Positions 33,936 to 36,734 of a DNA stretch of 36,734 nucleotides are shown here, in pieces. The stretch is from Globomyces pollinis-pini. Taxonomy: Eukaryota; Chytridiomycota; Chytridiomycetes; Rhizophydiales; Globomycetaceae. Under the pieces are notes generated by a model. The model was not told where the DNA came from. It worked only from the letters and a program-made list of their open reading frames with translations, and searched no databases. The position numbers and the translations under genes were made by a program. Each line of letters opens with the position of its first letter. The stretch's first letter is position 1. Location: positions 1 to 36,734 of the forward strand of contig MU621265.1 in the NCBI GenBank assembly GCA_025399215.1. Direction: 5' to 3'.

Positions 33936-35086
33936 CTATGGACGAATTCTTGAATCTGCAGTTGGACAGTAGGTTTTGACGTTTGGATTTACGGTAGTTG
34001 AACGTTGCTCAAATGGGACAAACAAATTGTTCCAAGAAGAGACAGCCATCAATTCATGAGTTTTTAAAGATGGATGGAAACAATCAACATCCGAAATGTA
34101 ACTCATATCCCACTGTTTGATATTTACATCTCGGAAACTAGGGTTGAGCAACACCATGAAGTTGTCGTTCTTATCTGCCAAAAAATCTTTTTGGATCTTC
34201 TCTAATCTACGGTTGTATTCTGCTGCCAATTCTTTCATTTCCCGACGTTTCTTATCACCAAAAGGTGCAAATGCACATGAACCTATTGTTAGATAGCAGT
34301 CCCATACATTGAAGTCCCAAACTTAAAGCTCTAATTGCAATACATTTTGGTTCCCATCTCGTTAAATCGTATAGCTGGGAGACGTCAAATTGTTGATGGA
34401 TGTTAACAATTACTTTTGGGATGTTCCATTGTAATTTGAAAAGAACATCTCTCATTGTATCTTCGAATTGATCACCACCAAAAACAAAGTCTTTGAAGAA
34501 TGGCTGGCATCCCAAACAGACATCATTACTTCCAATGAACAAATTGACTAGTTTGTAGTCATTTGCCATATCAACATTTGGATTTTTCTTCATTTGTTTG
34601 ATTAACCAATCGACTTCATCTGGCAAATTAGCGGCCAAAGCACCAGATCGTGCAGCATTGAATCTATCAAGATCTGGTTTGTATTGGAACGGTGGACATA
34701 GCGGTCCATAACAGATATTAACAAAATGCTCGCCCACAGATCCACCAATAACGTTTGGGTTGTAGTTTTTGACGAAGTTTGCAACAGATACTGCACCAGC
34801 ATCACTTCCCATTGACCAAGAAACGCCTCGCTGCTCGAACAAGTTCTTCAAGCTAAGTGGTCCACGAGAACCTTTGGCAGCTACATATCAGATACGATTT
34901 CATATTACCAAATCCAGCAGTAATAGAATCACCAATGGCTGCAACAACTTTAATATCATCAATTCTAACATCATGTATGTTTGCTGGTTTGGAATCACGC
35001 TTTGGAAGTGGAGGGCATGAGTTAATGTTTTGCAAACAGTAACCATTAAATGCAAGAAGCAGTACAGAGATCCCAAATGTATTCAT
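33936..35086 (-). CDS. Secreted GDSL lipase, phospholipase-B1-like (copy 2)
   Basis: Three exons (introns 34881-34908 and 34283-34307) at the same positions as copy 1 give 365 residues. The signal peptide (MNTFGISVLLLAFNGYC) differs from copy 1, but the mature part is highly similar throughout. All catalytic blocks are kept: GDSITAGF, GGSVGEH, LFIGSNDVC and DCFHPS. Introns differ in sequence and length (28 and 25 nt against 25 and 28), while exon borders agree, so the duplication is old enough for introns to drift. A small difference next to the first junction (GFAAKGSRG against GFGAAGSRG) follows the nucleophile block. Same predicted activity as copy 1; the different leader may alter sorting or timing. 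Confidence 0.9.
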
Positions 35087-35118
35087 TTCTAGTTAGTATG
35101 TATTACAATTTCTTTTTC

Positions 35119-35128
35119 TATTTAAATA
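35119..35128 (-). promoter_or_regulatory. TATA-like element of lipase copy 2
   Basis: The stretch reads TATTTAAATA on either strand and lies about 32 nt upstream of the ATG at 35086. Confidence 0.45.
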
Positions 35129-35164
35129 GTATTTAAATGAGATGCATCCGAATAACTACCGTTT

Positions 35165-35180
35165 TTGGTGGAACAGGGTT
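35165..35180. promoter_or_regulatory. Conserved upstream 16-mer, lipase copy 2
   Basis: TTGGTGGAACAGGGTT, identical to 33053-33068 and at nearly the same distance from the start codon. Confidence 0.55.
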
Positions 35181-36280
35181 CGATTCTCGCAATCACATAA
35201 CCCCTTTTTGTACTTCTTTGTGTAAGCATGCCATAACAATACCAAAGAGAACGGCTTGAAATAAATGCAGAAATGATAGGGAAAATGAGAATGAACCTAA
35301 TCTGAATAAATATGCACTACTAATCTATGTAGCTATCTGTTTAAATACATGACGGATTTGAGTTTAAAAGGGCGTGCAGTTATATCAGGTATCATTTTAT
35401 ACCACGACTATAACGTGGATAAATTAACTAATGAGGGCATGCTTGAAGATGTGATTTGATTTGTTCTACCAAACGAGCGCGAGGCTAAATTTTACACCTA
35501 TGTTCCATTTTGTTTATCTTTTCCCAGTATTTTATATGATGATCGAAAAGGGTGAATCTCTTAGAAGTAAAGTAAATCTTAACTGCAGGATTCCTCAGTC
35601 ATAGAATAATAATAGACCTCAGCTAGAAAGACGTCTTGCAAAAGCATAACAATCCTAAAGCATTTTTCAACTTTCGTTGTGTCCAATAAAATCATCTTAC
35701 AATTGCAAAATGATTTCATCACTTAAACGAACTGAAAAGGAAAACGGAGAAGACGGTCTCCAGTGATGATACTTGTATTTTTCGGGTGCGACAAGAGCTG
35801 TAAAATAGCGGCAAAAATAGTTGCTTGCCAACATCTATCATTTCCGATTACATTTCAAGAACATAATTGTTTCCAAGTTATTAAGCAGAGTAGGTACTGT
35901 TTTTAAATTCCGTATCTTGATATTAGCCGAAGTAAGAAACCTTTGTGTACAGTTAGAAGGGTTAGTTTATTACATTACAGAACACGACATATGGATGGAA
36001 TCCATAGACACGTAAACAGGAATACAAATCAGCAATTCTGTCATTAGTTTTTATGATTGTGACTCAAGAATATCCAATTTATGCCAGCTGTATTCCTTGA
36101 ATGCTGTACTTGATTCAATTACTAACACCAACCAATTTATTCTAAAAATCTTTCGTATCTAGTGTACATTTGCTTCTTCGGCACTGCAAATGATTGGATT
36201 TAATGCGAACATGTTGCGCGTAAACCGGAACAGCAAGTTTTCTGAATCATAGACGCATAAACATACAGCATCATCCTATG

Positions 36281-36734
36281 ATCAAGAGTGAGCCAAATAC
36301 TTTTACAGTCATCAACGTGGACTATAGCACTGGACCAGCCTCATATTTGGATAGTGCTTGATTGATGATGCCGAAATATTTGATATGAGACTCACTCAAG
36401 ATCTCGGAGCAACTGTTCTATCAAAAGTTATGCTTAGGTTAGCTGTTAACGTCAAATGATTTCATTGATGCCAATCGCCGACAATTGCATATGCCATACT
36501 AATCTATTATTACCAAAAGAATTGAGAAAGAACAGTACTCTTCATTCAATCTCATCGTCACAGTCAACATACTATTGGTTGACCCGTGTTCTTTCCCACG
36601 CTCAGCTGCCCTTTCAACGTCAATCAGTTTCAGCATCATCTCAGGTACTTTCACAACCGACCTGCATTCTTTCATCAGGTCGATCATGCCAACAATTCGC
36701 GTAGAATGTAAAAGCCAGGGGTTTGTTAGAAACA
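36281..36734 (+). CDS. Possible partial gene running off the right edge, strand unsure
   Basis: Local GC content rises and three plus-strand stretches read like protein: 36281-36361 (includes TFTVINVDYSTGPASYLD), 36366-36461 (includes DMRLTQDLGATVLSKVML) and 36503-36734, open to the edge (includes VNILLVDPCSFPRS). They lie in different frames and would need introns; a TACTAAT branch-like site occurs near 36497. The minus strand also has a frame open for about 78 codons from the edge down to 36499. I could not fix exon borders or recognise a family. Confidence 0.3.

Larger units (their letters stand above)
35087..36280. other. Intergenic region right of the lipase pair
   Basis: Contains the copy-2 promoter: a TATTTAAATA-like element at 35119-35128 and the conserved 16-mer. 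Otherwise AT-rich with only short open frames. GGTTCGATTCTCGC at 35178 resembles a tRNA B box, but no tRNA fold surrounds it. Confidence 0.5.

Noticed and set aside
35165..35200. tRNA-like B box (GGTTCGATTC)
   Set aside because: No A box at proper distance and no cloverleaf. It overlaps the 16-mer shared with the other lipase promoter, whose copy lacks the B-box match.
1..36734. CRISPR arrays, bacterial operons or phage elements
   Set aside because: No spaced direct repeats, no ribosome-binding sites or operon layout. Spliceosomal introns and eukaryotic families throughout.

Overview
This window is nuclear DNA of a fungus. Its genes encode a velvet-domain protein (a fungal hallmark), LUC7, EMC3, a TPC1-type mitochondrial carrier, and an NFX1-type zinc-finger helicase carrying CbbX-like AAA+ modules. 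It is AT-rich. Genes are broken by spliceosomal introns that are almost all 25-36 nt long, with GTAAG/GTATG-like donors, a CTAAT/CTAAC-like branch point close to the 3' end, and TAG or CAG acceptors. I resolved 48 such introns by hand from reading-frame continuity and family alignment; the count treats EMC3's first interruption as two introns. The species cannot be named from this. An early-diverging, perhaps zoosporic, fungus is a guess.

Layout, left to right. Positions 1-6.56 kb are gene-poor. They hold unresolved coding-like fragments on the minus strand (446-1010), a four-exon velvet gene (3359-3988, +), and a diverged tandem duplication of about 0.5 kb units (4247-5315). Then come a TPC1-like carrier (6562-7707, -), a multi-span membrane protein with LPxY tail motifs (7836-8690, -), and a secreted trypsin-like protease with a possible GPI signal (9627-10505, +). 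A proline iminopeptidase follows (10630-11836, -). The centre is one 11-kb, ten-exon gene (11953-22915, -) for a protein of about 3,564 residues: CCCH fingers, a split SF1 helicase, NFX1-like CGH repeats and three AAA+ modules. It shares a 286-bp divergent promoter with a Ser-rich zinc-ribbon protein (23202-24426, +).

The right third is dense: aquaporin (24880-25629, +), EMC3 (25864-26859, +), LUC7 (26942-27980, -), a ZCCHC9-like zinc-knuckle protein (28334-29294, +), two tandem paralogous seven-span membrane proteins (29391-30470 and 30668-31655, -) and two tandem secreted GDSL/phospholipase-B1-like lipases (31824-32977 and 33936-35086, -). The last 1.6 kb is mostly non-coding, with a possible partial gene at the edge.

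The genes form no single pathway. Two local themes stand out. One is RNA biology: the giant helicase, LUC7 (5' splice-site selection) and ZCCHC9, in a genome with tiny introns. The other is surface or secreted functions made by local gene duplication: lipases, seven-span proteins and a protease. The most striking details are two abutting introns with no exon between them in EMC3, and a 30-nt stop-free intron inside the Walker A motif of the helicase.
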